A stretch of DNA of 64,000 nt from SVQP01 sp045650025 (GCA_045650025.1 JAZRQR010000157.1:13268-77267), one strand, 5' to 3'. Positions 23,766-33,428 are shown, counted from the stretch's first letter. Made by a program: numbers and translations. The notes: a model not told the origin generated them from the letters alone.

Positions 23766-26405
23766 TCATTCACTTTTCTTATACCATTGCTCCTCGGGGG
23801 CCGAGATGGGCCCTGCCTCCCAGCACGCTCTGTCCTGATTGCCCAGCGCATTGCGGAAGATGACCATTTCGTCGCCTTCCAGGTCGTAGGTGTATTCCAC
23901 GGATGCATGCACGCCGTTGCCCGAGAATTTGGACTCATAGCGGCGGAACATGCCGTCCTCTGCGGGGAAAAATCCTTCGCCCGTGCCGTGGTATTCGGTC
24001 AGCTCCCAAACGTCCTGCAAGGTGTCGCCCTTGTACAGCGCGGTCATCTTGACAATGCCCACACCGGGTGCAAACCAGTATTCCTTCTTGCCGCCTCGAT
24101 AGCCCCAGCCGGTGCCCTCAAGTCCACGCAGATCAAACGCGATATGTCTGCAGCCCTCGAACGTGCCAGCCTCAACCGTGACCGTGCAATCATCAAGCAC
24201 GTCCAGCGTCAAGTCAACCTTCTGCCTTCCACATTCAACCTGCTTGGTTTCTAAGTGATAGCCGGGTACCCAAGCATCGCTCCAGAGATACCCTGTAGCT
24301 TCAGCCAAAATATCGTACAGGAAATTATGCAGCACACAAAATTCATAATCTCCGCATTTTGCCATGTCCTTGCCTTCGAACGAATAACGCCAGTTCCCCT
24401 CCCACGTATATCCCTTGCCGTTGTAAAGTAGTACATAAGGGGAGAAGAAATTCCATCTGCCAAATTCGGTGAAGTCGGGGTTGGCGTCCGGATCGGTATC
24501 CCAGATGCGCTGCATGACCTCAGTTGCAATCGCCGTGTGCACCTTCTGACGCTTGGTCTCTGCCAGCTCTGCCGCGCGCTTCATGATGCCGCTGACGTCA
24601 CGCAACAGCCATTTGCCATCCTTGGGATAGATATAATTGTGGCGCGCATTGAGAATATGGCCCTGCCAAGTATCTTTATAGCCCGTGACCTGTGCAAAGT
24701 AGCCGTTGCTGACCACCGCTCTGCCATTTTTGTAGCTTGTGACCTCAAAATAGTTTTCCGCTGCAAAAACATAGGGGGAATCCTGATCTACACTAACATA
24801 TTCCCAGCGATTTCCGGGAGCAAAAGGAACCATCCACTCTCCACCGCAAATTTTGTAAGAGCTCAGCTCCCAGCTGTGGGTATCGGAATACCTCGTGTTG
24901 GTCTGCGCGATCAATCCCACACCCGGAGCAAATGCAGTTTTGGTATAGGTAACATAGGAAAGATTTCCTGTCATTTCATATACCGTACAATGTGCGAACG
25001 TACCTGCCGCCACCGTAACGGTTGCATCATTTTCAAGGCATGTCAGCGTCATGCTGCCATCGGACGACTTGACGCTTTGCCCCGGGAACAGATCAGGATC
25101 GTAAAGCAGTCCGTCGCAGAGAGAGGTATTCCAGAACAGCGAATCATTGAGTTCTGCCGTGCCGCCGCGAGTATATCCGGGCTGCTCCCAGAAGTAAAGC
25201 TTTTTGCCAACGTACTGATAGACCTCACCGCGCGTGCCGTACGCCATACCGTCGCGGTCAAACGCCTCGATCTTGGGCGCGGCTGCCTTTTTCTGTTCTG
25301 TCCAAAGAGAAGACAAGGCATTTGCATAGTACACATCCTCGGGAGTCAGAAGCTCCAACACCTTGCGGAAGGCATCCATACCCTGCTCCGTGTGGTTTTC
25401 ATCCATGCTGTAGCAGCCGTACCAGAACCACGTATAGCCCACGGCCTTGACAAAGCCGTGCCGCTCAAGCTCGGGGATCTGCTCCTCGCGCATGAAGGCA
25501 AGGCGTTCCTCGCCCTTATATTTTTGGTATTCTTTGGGAACAACCGCCTGCATCACCGACTCATTACGGCTTGCAATGGCTGCTGCCTTGATTTTTGCCA
25601 GCACCTCATCGTTTGCCTGCCCGGGCAGCCACCAGTAGCCCAACAAAAGTACGTCAGCAAGCATGTATTGCTTATCTGCCGAGTCATCCAAGCCCTCAAC
25701 CGAGGACAGCACAGCACGGTACTCGGGCTCAAAGCCTGTTTTGTCATTCTTGATACGCCACAGCTTGAGGTGCTCCACCTGCTCGCGCACGCGCTGTACC
25801 AAAGTCTTGTTTTCGTCGTATTCCTTTTCGATCATACCGTATTCCTTTCTCAGTTGTCGTCTCCCCTCGCTCAGACGCCACTTGACCGTTCCGACCGGTA
25901 CGGAAAGCTTTGCGGCGATCTCGGCAACAGACAGCCCACCGAAGTAATGCAGCTCGATCGCCTCGCGGATCTTGTCGCTCAATGCATCCACGTATAAGTG
26001 CAGCTGCTCGTCACGCATTGCCTCTGCAACGCCGACAACGCCTGTCAGCTCGTCAAGCCCGCTCTCATCCTCGCCACCCAAGTCCATGGTCTCCAAAAGG
26101 TGCAGGCTGATATCCGCCGTCACGCTTCTGTAGTGTGTAACAAGGCTACGGGCGCGATTCTTGGCGATGGCGCATACCCAAGAGCCGAATTTGCCCGGCT
26201 CCTTGAGAGATGCCAGGTTCATCCACGCCGACACAAAGGCATCCTGCGACGCATCCTCTGCAGAGAACGTGTTGCCCGTCACCTTATATGCCGTGCCCTT
26301 GACCGCACGCTCGTGCCGCAGCACCAGCGCGTCAAATGCTTTGGAATCGCCAAGCAGCGTCATTTGCACCAAGCTCTCGTCGTTTTTCTCGTTGTGCTTG
26401 TTCAT
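23766..26405 (-). CDS. ECF-type sigma factor fused to a 690-aa extension
   Basis: Residues 1-185 are a complete group 4 sigma-70 factor: region 2 (SAEDASQDAFVSAWMNL, KFGSWVCAIAKNRAR) and region 4 (LSDKIREAIELHYFGGLSVA, KLSVPVGTVKWRLSEGRRQL). The following about 690 residues contain a helical stretch (about 200-400) and at least two copies of a beta module with V-x-AGTF-x2-C ... [AW]FAPGVG[LI][IV] (near residues 461-520 and 740-800). Such modules normally occur in exported proteins, yet I see no signal peptide or membrane segment. ECF factors with short C-terminal domains are known; this extension is unusually long. ATG follows GAAAGGA; a strong promoter lies upstream. No anti-sigma gene is adjacent, so the extension may itself regulate. 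Confidence 0.85.
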   Translation of the reverse strand: MNKHNEKNDESLVQMTLLGDSKAFDALVLRHERAVKGTAYKVTGNTFSAEDASQDAFVSAWMNLASLKEPGKFGSWVCAIAKNRARSLVTHYRSVTADISLHLLETMDLGGEDESGLDELTGVVGVAEAMRDEQLHLYVDALSDKIREAIELHYFGGLSVAEIAAKLSVPVGTVKWRLSEGRRQLRKEYGMIEKEYDENKTLVQRVREQVEHLKLWRIKNDKTGFEPEYRAVLSSVEGLDDSADKQYMLADVLLLGYWWLPGQANDEVLAKIKAAAIASRNESVMQAVVPKEYQKYKGEERLAFMREEQIPELERHGFVKAVGYTWFWYGCYSMDENHTEQGMDAFRKVLELLTPEDVYYANALSSLWTEQKKAAAPKIEAFDRDGMAYGTRGEVYQYVGKKLYFWEQPGYTRGGTAELNDSLFWNTSLCDGLLYDPDLFPGQSVKSSDGSMTLTCLENDATVTVAAGTFAHCTVYEMTGNLSYVTYTKTAFAPGVGLIAQTNTRYSDTHSWELSSYKICGGEWMVPFAPGNRWEYVSVDQDSPYVFAAENYFEVTSYKNGRAVVSNGYFAQVTGYKDTWQGHILNARHNYIYPKDGKWLLRDVSGIMKRAAELAETKRQKVHTAIATEVMQRIWDTDPDANPDFTEFGRWNFFSPYVLLYNGKGYTWEGNWRYSFEGKDMAKCGDYEFCVLHNFLYDILAEATGYLWSDAWVPGYHLETKQVECGRQKVDLTLDVLDDCTVTVEAGTFEGCRHIAFDLRGLEGTGWGYRGGKKEYWFAPGVGIVKMTALYKGDTLQDVWELTEYHGTGEGFFPAEDGMFRRYESKFSGNGVHASVEYTYDLEGDEMVIFRNALGNQDRACWEAGPISAPEEQWYKKSE

Positions 26406-26508
26406 GTGCGTTTCCTTTCTCGCCGTCTGTTTTTTGGGGGTTCTCTTCGACTATAAGACTCCGGATTTTGGCAAAAGGTTGGGTGGATCGAAAAATTTTG
26501 TTGGAATT

Positions 26509-26537
26509 ATTATAACACGGTTTTTGGGGCAAGTCAA
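26509..26537 (-). promoter_or_regulatory. Promoter of the sigma-fusion gene
   Basis: Minus strand TTGACT (26537-26532), 17 nt, TATAAT (26514-26509). No ECF-type AAC/CGTC promoter is evident here. Confidence 0.8.
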
Positions 26538-26687
26538 GAAGCATCCATACATCCGTAGTGCGTGGGTTTGCTCCCGCCTCGCCCCCAATTCGCGCTCGCA
26601 CAAACATCTTTTTTCACAAATTCTCCCTTGGCGTTTTGTGCGATGCTACAAGAATTTCGTTTCCGACAATTTCTTTTGAAAAAAGGT

Positions 26688-26716
26688 TTGCAATTTGTGC
26701 CGGTTTGTAGTATAAT
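26688..26716 (+). promoter_or_regulatory. Promoter of the DHH-DHH-surE operon
   Basis: TTGCAA, 17 nt, TATAAT. It begins a leader of about 100 nt. Confidence 0.8.
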
Positions 26717-26757
26717 GATGTGTTGAGCGTGTTTCAACATATGACATAGATACAAAT

Positions 26758-26788
26758 GATTCCCCGCCGGCATGCCGCGCGCGGAATC
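26758..26788 (+). promoter_or_regulatory. Structured leader hairpin
   Basis: GATTCC...GGAATC encloses CGGC-AT-GCCG in the untranslated leader of the DHH operon. No T-run follows, so it is not a simple terminator. It may affect mRNA stability. Confidence 0.4.
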
Positions 26789-26824
26789 CCCCGGTTATTT
26801 TGAATAAAATTTAAGGAGTTATAT

Positions 26825-27769
26825 ATGTTTGAAAAGATTTTGGAGCAGATCCGCTGCCACGACACCATTATCCTTCACCGTCACACCAACCCCGACGGCG
26901 ATGCAATGGGCAGCCAGATCGGGCTTAAGCACATCATCAAGGAAAACTTCGAGGGAAAGCGCGTGCTGATGGTGGGTGACCCTGCCAAGCGTTACGGCTT
27001 TATGGAGGACAGCGTGATGGACGAGGTGGCAGACGAGGACTACCGCGATGCCCTTGCCATTGTGCTGGATACCTCTGCAAAGGCGTTGATCAGCGACACG
27101 CGCTACACCACCGCGCACGTCTCTGCACGCATTGACCACCACCTGTTCTGCGAAACCATTGCAGATATTGAGGTGACCGACAACTCCTACGAGAGCTGCT
27201 GCGGTCTGATCACCGAATTCGCCATGGAGAGCGGACTTACCCTTTCCCCCTTGGCTGCAAAATCGCTTTACACGGGTATGATCACCGACTCGGGTCGTTT
27301 CCGCTACGACTCCACCTCCGCCAACACCTTCCGTCTGGCTTCGTTCTTGAAGTCGCACCCCTTTGATACCAACGATATTTACCGCAATCTGTACGCAGAT
27401 GACTTCTCTTTCATCCGCCTGCGCGCCTCCTTTGTGCTGAAAATTCAGTTTACCGAGCACAAGGTGGGTTACATTTACACCACCAAAGAGGAGCTTGCCC
27501 AGACCGGCGCGGACACCTTTACCGTATCGCGCGGCATGGTCAACACCATGGGCGAGATTCGCGGCGTGGATATTTGGGTCAACTTTACCGAGACCGATGA
27601 CGGCGTGCTTTGCGAGCTGCGCTCTTCCAAGTACAACATCAACGCTGTAGCAGTCAAGTACGGCGGCGGCGGTCACATCAAGGCAAGCGGCGCGACGGTG
27701 AAGGATCACGCAGAAGCAATGCAGATGCTGGCAGACCTTGACGCCATTGCGAGAGGAGGACAAAACTAA
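26825..27769 (+). CDS. DHH/DHHA1 phosphoesterase (NrnA-like), first copy
   Basis: The 314-aa protein has the bifunctional nanoRNase/pAp-phosphatase layout: HRHTNPDGDAMGS near residue 17, VLDTSAKALI, RIDHHLFCE near residue 102 (the DHH motif), a TGMITDSGRFRYD segment near 160, and the DHHA1 motif GGGGHIKASGA near 280. NrnA-type enzymes degrade 2-5-nt RNA and dephosphorylate pAp using manganese. All acidic and His ligands appear present. AAGGAG precedes the ATG. The next gene overlaps by 1 bp (TAATG), so translational coupling is likely. Confidence 0.88.
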   Translation: MFEKILEQIRCHDTIILHRHTNPDGDAMGSQIGLKHIIKENFEGKRVLMVGDPAKRYGFMEDSVMDEVADEDYRDALAIVLDTSAKALISDTRYTTAHVSARIDHHLFCETIADIEVTDNSYESCCGLITEFAMESGLTLSPLAAKSLYTGMITDSGRFRYDSTSANTFRLASFLKSHPFDTNDIYRNLYADDFSFIRLRASFVLKIQFTEHKVGYIYTTKEELAQTGADTFTVSRGMVNTMGEIRGVDIWVNFTETDDGVLCELRSSKYNINAVAVKYGGGGHIKASGATVKDHAEAMQMLADLDAIARGGQN

Positions 27770-28740
27770 TGGAAATTTTACAGCAGATTTACGATAAGAT
27801 CGCACAATACGACCGCATCATGCTGTTCCGCCACGTGCGCAACGACGGCGACTGCGTGGGCGCAACCAAGGGCCTTAAGGCGATTCTGACCCTGACCTGG
27901 CCCGAAAAGCAGGTATATCTGATCGACGATGAGCATGCCGATTACTTAGAGTTCCTGGGGCCCGAGGATCAGCCCGTTGCCGACGAGGTGTACGAGGGCG
28001 CTTTGGGTATCGTGCTTGACACCGGCACAGACGCGCGTATTTCCAATAAGAAGTACGCACTTTGCAAGGAGCTGATCAAGATTGACCACCACATCAACAT
28101 CTGTCCCTACGGCGACCTTGCCTGGGTGGAGGAGGACGCCTCCTCTTGCTGCGAAATGGTGGCAAAATTCTACCTTGCAAACAAGGACAAGCTCAAGATC
28201 GACCGCGAGGCTGCAACCTACCTGTACACCGGCATTGTGACCGACTCGGGTCGCTTCCGTTACAACAGCACCTCGGGTGACACCATGCGCATAGCGGGCA
28301 TGCTGCTGGATCTGGGCGTAGACACCGACGTGCTGTTTGCCAATCTGTACATGCAGGATCCGGAAAGCTTTAAGTTCAAGTCCTTTGTCTACAAGAACAT
28401 GAAAATGACCCCCGCGGGCGTGGCGTATCTGTACGTCAGCCGCGCCACCATGGAAAAATACGGACTTTCGCACGAGCAGGCAGCCGCTGCCGTTTCGCTG
28501 ATGGATTCGATCAAGGGCTCTTTGATCTGGCTGATCTTTATCGAGCACGAGACCGAGATCCGCGTGCGTCTGCGCTCCCGCTTTGCAACGGTCAATCAGA
28601 TCGCCGAGCGCTATAACGGCGGCGGTCACGCATGCGCAAGCGGCGCTACCGTGAAGTCCAGACGCGAGGCAAACAAGCTGATCAAGGAAGCTGACGCGGC
28701 ACTTGCCAAGTACAAGGCGGAAAACGAGGGCTGGTTATGA
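27769..28740 (+). CDS. DHH/DHHA1 phosphoesterase (NrnA-like), second copy
   Basis: A 323-aa paralogue of the preceding gene with the same motif order: FRHVRNDGDCVG, VLDTGTDARI, KIDHHINI, TGIVTDSGRFRYN and NGGGHACASGA. The first motif has RNDGD instead of the usual NPDGD, which may alter substrate handling while the metal-binding Asp residues remain. Tandem duplication is probable, but the two copies have clearly diverged. It overlaps both neighbours (1 bp upstream, 4 bp ATGA with surE), indicating a tight operon. Confidence 0.88.
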   Translation: MEILQQIYDKIAQYDRIMLFRHVRNDGDCVGATKGLKAILTLTWPEKQVYLIDDEHADYLEFLGPEDQPVADEVYEGALGIVLDTGTDARISNKKYALCKELIKIDHHINICPYGDLAWVEEDASSCCEMVAKFYLANKDKLKIDREAATYLYTGIVTDSGRFRYNSTSGDTMRIAGMLLDLGVDTDVLFANLYMQDPESFKFKSFVYKNMKMTPAGVAYLYVSRATMEKYGLSHEQAAAAVSLMDSIKGSLIWLIFIEHETEIRVRLRSRFATVNQIAERYNGGGHACASGATVKSRREANKLIKEADAALAKYKAENEGWL

Positions 28741-29462
28741 GAATTTTGATTACCAACGACGACGGCATCAAAGCCGAGGGACTTTTGGGACTGGTCAAGT
28801 GGGCTTGCAAGTACGGTGAGGTCACAGTTTGCGCACCTCTGCACGAACAGAGCGGCAAAAGCCAGGGCATTGATATTTTCCACCCCATTGCGGTCAGCAA
28901 ATACGATCTGATCGAGGGCGTTGAGGCATACTCTGTGGATTCCACCCCTGCCGATTGCGTGCGCTTTGGCATCATTGGGCTGGCAAAGCAGTACGATCTG
29001 GTGATTTCGGGCATCAACCGCGGCTACAACATCGGTCAGGACATCGTGTACTCCGGCACGGTGGGCGCGGTCTACGAGGCAGCAGCACAGGGCGTGAGCG
29101 GTCTTGCCCTCTCCACCTCCCCTTCTACCCTGCCCGGCGCTTTGGAGCAGCTGGACTACGTGTACAAGTTCATTGAGCGCAACAAGCTGTTCGCGCAAAA
29201 CGACGTATACAACGTCAACATCCCCGAGAATCCGCAAGGCATTCGCATCACCCACCAGGGCAAGGCGAAATACTCGGACGAATGGGTGGACATGGGCAAC
29301 GGCACCTACACGCAGGTTGGGCAGTTCATTTTTGAGAACACCAAGAACCTCGATCTGGACACCGACTGCGTCATGAACGGCTACGTTTCCATCACTCCCA
29401 TGCAGACCGACCGCACCAATCTCGCACTCTATAAAAAGCTTGCAGGATATCTCAATCAATAA
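28737..29462 (+). CDS. surE: 5'/3'-nucleotidase SurE
   Basis: SurE is a metal-dependent phosphatase of nucleoside monophosphates. The 241-aa length is typical. Seen: ITNDDGIKAEG at the N-terminus (metal-binding DD), SGKSQGID, and VSGINRGYNIGQDIVYSGTV with G-A-V-Y-E-A near residue 95. The gene overlaps the second DHH gene by 4 bp. Together the three products could take short oligonucleotides down to nucleosides. A strong bidirectional terminator follows. Confidence 0.93.
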   Translation: MRILITNDDGIKAEGLLGLVKWACKYGEVTVCAPLHEQSGKSQGIDIFHPIAVSKYDLIEGVEAYSVDSTPADCVRFGIIGLAKQYDLVISGINRGYNIGQDIVYSGTVGAVYEAAAQGVSGLALSTSPSTLPGALEQLDYVYKFIERNKLFAQNDVYNVNIPENPQGIRITHQGKAKYSDEWVDMGNGTYTQVGQFIFENTKNLDLDTDCVMNGYVSITPMQTDRTNLALYKKLAGYLNQ

Positions 29463-29471
29463 ACAATAAAG

Positions 29472-29505
29472 AAAAGGCGTTGCACCGAGGTGCAACGCCT
29501 TTTTT
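29472..29505. terminator. Bidirectional terminator between surE and the OB-fold lipoprotein
   Basis: AAAAGGCGTTGCAC/GTGCAACGCCTTTT perfect 14-bp stem with CGAG loop and T-runs on both strands. Confidence 0.9.
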
Positions 29506-29530
29506 ATGTTGTTTTGTAATCGGCCTGAAA

Positions 29531-31939
29531 TTAAGCGAGGATATCAGTTACCAGAATGGTCAGATACTTGCCGCTGCTTGCAGTGCCGATGATGTAACCC
29601 TCAACGGAGAAGGTGTTACCTGCCTGTGCGTCAAGTGCTTCCTTGATCGCGCCTGCGGGATAAGAGAAGCTGCCTACGATGGTGCAGCCATCCATGGTGA
29701 AGTTGTAGTAGTTGCCGGAAACAGCAAGCGTACCGGTCACCTTTACGTAGATGGGAGCAATATCGGAAGCGGTTGCGTAAGCATCCAGCTCAGCTGCACT
29801 CAGCTCTACAGCGGTGGGAGTCTCGACGGTGCCGTTCTCCAGAACGGTAACCTCGGTGCCCTGACCGAACTGCTTTGCACCGCCGTAAACGGAGGTGGTA
29901 CCGGAAACCTTCACCACGTCACCAACGTTGCACGAAGGAGCGGAGCCAAGGTAGATCAGCATCATGCCGGTCTTATCGGAGATCAGCAGGCTTCTGCCGG
30001 TGATACCAACAACAGTACCAACAGTCTCGTACTTGCCGTTCTCGCTTGCCTTGATCTCCTCAATGGTGGGGTAATCGGGCTTGCCCTCGGAAACTACAAC
30101 GAGCTGCAGGGGGAACTGGCTGACACCGGTGTTCTCAGCGCTGATGTAGCTGGTCTTGGAACCGCTGACGGTATCGAAGTTGCTGTAAGTGCCCAGGTAG
30201 TACTGGCTCTCCTCGCCCTCAACGTTGGTTACCCATGCGTTGATATCAGCGTTGTAAACGTAAACGGAAAGTGCGGTATCCTGATAGAATACGGCGATCT
30301 TGCCACCGTCGTTCTTGGTGATGTTGATGTACTTCTTAGCGCCGTCTACCATGGTGTAGAAGGAGTAGCCATCGCCGTTTGCCTCAGCATAAACGTCGAT
30401 CGCCTCTGCAGCAGCCTTGGAGGTGATCAGGTATCTGTCACCGGTTACACCGCCGGATACGAATACGCCGTAGCCGTTGGTGCCCTGGTACATATAGAGC
30501 TTGTATGCAACTTCAGCCTCGGGAGTGGTTACGGGCTCAACGGTAAAGTTGGTAGCAACCAGCATAACCTCAAACTCGACGGTCTCGGTAGCATCACCCA
30601 GAGTAACGGTTGCAGTCAGCTTGATGGTGGTGGTCTCTGCAGGCATGGTCAGAGTCAGCTTGCCGTCTGCAATCTTAGCAAACTCGCTGTCGGAAGCCCA
30701 AGTGATGGAAACTTCGGGATAGGTTGTGCCTGCTACGGGCAGATCGATCTCAGCGCCCTCGGTGAAGGTGCTCTCGAAGGTCAGGCTATCCTTTTCCAGG
30801 GTAACCTTTTCAGCATCGGATCTTTCGGGAAGTGCGTAGTTGTAGAAGCAATCTACGGAAGTGGGAATGATGTAGGGTGCGCCGCTGTAGGTGATCAGAA
30901 TACCGGTAACGTCAGCGGTGTAGCCGTACTTTTCAGCGTGTGCTGCATCGATGGTTGCCTTGTCGTCAGCCTTCAGGGTAGTGGGGAAATCGGTTACGTA
31001 GGTTCTTACGTAGCCCTGAACGCCATTCAGCTCGAAGAACAGGTACTGGCTGGTTGCAGTTGCAAGCTCCTGACCGCCAATGGTAACGCCCTTAACGGTT
31101 ACAGGCATACCAACAAGCTCATTGAAGTTGGTGCCTTCAACCCACTTATCGGTAATGTCAACGGGAGCGAAGTCCTTCTTTTCAGTGTTTACAACAGTGG
31201 GAATACCGCCCTTGATCTCCATCATGCCGCTGTAAGGAGCAGCAGGACCGGAAACGCGAACGGTCATACCGAGCTCGATGCCGAGATCAGCAACGGGGTC
31301 AACGTCCATCTGGTAGGAGTAGTAGCCGCCAAAGCCGCTCTCATCCAAGAGGAACAGGTGGTTTCTGGTGTTGCCTGCAGCCTTGGAGTTGATAGCAACA
31401 ACGATACCCTGAATGATCAGGTTGTCGCCTTCCTTAGCAGCCTGGTACTCTTCCCAAGTAGTAACCTTGAACTTGGGAACAGTGCGGTTGAATTCCTTGG
31501 TAACGGTGTTGCCTTCTGCATCAGCAACGGTTGCAGTCAGCACGTAAGCAATGTCCTCGAAGGACTCGTCGGGAACGTCAACGGTAACGGTGCCGTCCTC
31601 GGCAACGGTAAGAGTGATCTTATCGGTGTTAACAGCCCAGGTAACAGCGTAGCTTACGCCGCCAACCTTCACGCTGGAAATCAGGGTGTAGTCAGCAGCG
31701 GTAACGGTGGTGTCCTTGTACAGCTGACGAACGTACTCAGCTGCGTTCTCAAGGTCAGTGGGCTCTTGAGCGCCGGGCTCCTCGGTGGTGACTTCCTCAG
31801 AAGACTCGGGAGTCTCGGTCGTCTCTTCAGCAGCGGTAGTGTCATCAGTTCCCTGCTGCTCGCCGTTGTCACAAGCAACGAACAGAGCCAGAGAGCAAAC
31901 AAGAGCTGCTGCGAGCAAAAGCATTAAAATCTTTTTCAT
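29531..31939 (-). CDS. OB-fold / Ig-like surface lipoprotein
   Basis: The 802-aa lipoprotein (lipobox FVAC at about residue 23; Thr/Glu linker) shows alternating beta domains: Ig-like (about 95-165), an OB-fold-like domain (about 165-270: KEGDNLIIQGIVVAI, GMTVRVSGPAAPY), a second OB-like part (about 275-370), an atrophied Ig domain (about 400-465: SITWASDSEFAKIADGKLTL), and C-terminal YhcR/DUF6359-like OB domains (about 620-800: YETVGTVVGITGRSLLISD, GDVVKVSGTTSVYGG). OB folds of this kind accompany secreted nucleases. AAGGAG precedes the ATG. It is the last gene of the minus-strand run, 43 bp after the thermonuclease. Role proposed: binding extracellular nucleic acid. Confidence 0.8.
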   Translation of the reverse strand: MKKILMLLLAAALVCSLALFVACDNGEQQGTDDTTAAEETTETPESSEEVTTEEPGAQEPTDLENAAEYVRQLYKDTTVTAADYTLISSVKVGGVSYAVTWAVNTDKITLTVAEDGTVTVDVPDESFEDIAYVLTATVADAEGNTVTKEFNRTVPKFKVTTWEEYQAAKEGDNLIIQGIVVAINSKAAGNTRNHLFLLDESGFGGYYSYQMDVDPVADLGIELGMTVRVSGPAAPYSGMMEIKGGIPTVVNTEKKDFAPVDITDKWVEGTNFNELVGMPVTVKGVTIGGQELATATSQYLFFELNGVQGYVRTYVTDFPTTLKADDKATIDAAHAEKYGYTADVTGILITYSGAPYIIPTSVDCFYNYALPERSDAEKVTLEKDSLTFESTFTEGAEIDLPVAGTTYPEVSITWASDSEFAKIADGKLTLTMPAETTTIKLTATVTLGDATETVEFEVMLVATNFTVEPVTTPEAEVAYKLYMYQGTNGYGVFVSGGVTGDRYLITSKAAAEAIDVYAEANGDGYSFYTMVDGAKKYINITKNDGGKIAVFYQDTALSVYVYNADINAWVTNVEGEESQYYLGTYSNFDTVSGSKTSYISAENTGVSQFPLQLVVVSEGKPDYPTIEEIKASENGKYETVGTVVGITGRSLLISDKTGMMLIYLGSAPSCNVGDVVKVSGTTSVYGGAKQFGQGTEVTVLENGTVETPTAVELSAAELDAYATASDIAPIYVKVTGTLAVSGNYYNFTMDGCTIVGSFSYPAGAIKEALDAQAGNTFSVEGYIIGTASSGKYLTILVTDILA

Positions 31940-31982
31940 ATTAGCTCCTTATTTTTATCAAAAAAAATTGTGGATACTGCCA

Positions 31983-33428
31983 TTAGCCGATGATGATATC
32001 ATCGATTGCAAACACTCTGACCTGGTACTGACCGTCGTAGGAATCCACGATGCCTCTTACCGTGATCTTGGTGCCTGCGGGGAAAATGTCCTGGGTAACG
32101 ATATTACCCTGTGCGTCCAGCAGCACCTCGGTTCTGATGACGATGGTGGTACCGTCCTCTGCCGTACAGGTCAGAGACATGGCACCCTTATCGTCGCTGG
32201 TCTCGGAGGTGGTGGTGTACACGCTTTGTACGGTCAGATCCTTGACCGTTACGGTGCTGTAGTGTGCCAGCTCGCCGTACTTGAACTCGGTGGGAGTGCT
32301 GATCTCGTTGCCATCTGCATCCTGCGTAATGACATCCAGCGTCAGCTTACCGCTGACGATGTCCGAAGCTGCTACTTCACTGTAGCTTGCGCTGTAGCCT
32401 TCCTCGAGCTTATGGATACCGTCCTTGGAGAGTGCTCCGTTGGGGTCCATCATATCCACGCTGTACTTGATATTGGAAATCTGCCAGGTGCCGCCCAGCT
32501 CGTAATACTGCAGCGTACCCACCATCATCACGCGGTTGCCAATGCTCAGTGCTTGCATGACGTTGCCGGGGGTGTTGTAGCCGCAGAATACCTGCATACC
32601 GTAGTACATATCGGTCTCTGCATCGTACTCCTCCAGGTAAACGGTTGCACCGCTTCTCTTAACGACCACTGCCTCAAAACGAACCAACTGATCCTTGTAA
32701 GGCTCATAGTTGAGCTTGAGCTCCTTTAAGGTTACGTTCTGTGCACCGCCGTAATAGAACTCGGGGTCCTTATCCTTGGAGAACACGTAAAGCTTGAACT
32801 GCTTTGCCTGGTTGAGCGCACCCATGGTGTAATCGGAGTACGCATTGTCGGCTGCATTCGAGCCAAACGCAAGACCCTGCTGCAAAATCTCCAGGTTGAG
32901 GTTGCGGTACTCGGTCATTTCTGCCGTCTTGTACCATACCCAAACCAGGTATCTGCCGCCGGTGGAATCGGCATTCCAGCTTGCGTTATCGGATTCAATG
33001 TAAATAGAGGTTGCCTTGGAAAGGGTTTCCTTAGTATAGTTGGAAGCCTTTTTGCCCCAAGGCTCGATGATGCCGGTGGATTCGGGGGTGTTGATACCAA
33101 GGTATCTTGCCTTGAGAATATCACCGGGCACAATGCCTGCGGGTACGTTGAAGTGGGTGGTATCACCGTCAATGAACGCGTGAACCGTGACTTCTACGTT
33201 AAGTCTGCCGGAGTTGGGATCAAACTTGAGCTGAGAAGCAAAGTCTACAAACTCGGGCTCGGGAGCTTGGGTCGTTTCGGAGGGGTCGGTAGTTTCGAGG
33301 GTCGTCTCGGTGCTGTCCGCAGCCGTGGTCTCCTCGGTCGTGCCGCCCTCGGTATCGCAGGCTGCAAAGCAGCCTGCGATCATGCCAAAAGCGAGCAGAA
33401 CGATCAATAATTTAGCAAAATTCTTCAT
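31983..33428 (-). CDS. Thermonuclease (SNase) lipoprotein with OB-fold domains
   Basis: The 481-aa protein has a lipoprotein signal (FGMIAGC or FAAC) and a staphylococcal-nuclease-like domain at about 75-245: AFIDGDTTHF, RYLGINTPES, TGGRYLVWVW, LNLEILQQGLA. The DGDT and LGI-TPE acidic residues and the Arg of GGRYL correspond to catalytic positions in the family. Two OB-like beta domains follow (about 255-345 and 375-480; YKDQLVRFEAVVVKR, GTKITVRGIVDSYDG). It lies 49 bp after the solute-binding protein gene of an ABC importer and 43 bp before the OB-fold lipoprotein. Likely a surface endonuclease feeding degradation products to uptake. Confidence 0.88.
   Translation of the reverse strand: MKNFAKLLIVLLAFGMIAGCFAACDTEGGTTEETTAADSTETTLETTDPSETTQAPEPEFVDFASQLKFDPNSGRLNVEVTVHAFIDGDTTHFNVPAGIVPGDILKARYLGINTPESTGIIEPWGKKASNYTKETLSKATSIYIESDNASWNADSTGGRYLVWVWYKTAEMTEYRNLNLEILQQGLAFGSNAADNAYSDYTMGALNQAKQFKLYVFSKDKDPEFYYGGAQNVTLKELKLNYEPYKDQLVRFEAVVVKRSGATVYLEEYDAETDMYYGMQVFCGYNTPGNVMQALSIGNRVMMVGTLQYYELGGTWQISNIKYSVDMMDPNGALSKDGIHKLEEGYSASYSEVAASDIVSGKLTLDVITQDADGNEISTPTEFKYGELAHYSTVTVKDLTVQSVYTTTSETSDDKGAMSLTCTAEDGTTIVIRTEVLLDAQGNIVTQDIFPAGTKITVRGIVDSYDGQYQVRVFAIDDIIIG

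Noticed and set aside
29480..31927. Long plus-strand frame opposite the OB-fold lipoprotein
   Set aside because: Antisense shadow with biased composition. It would begin within the surE terminator.
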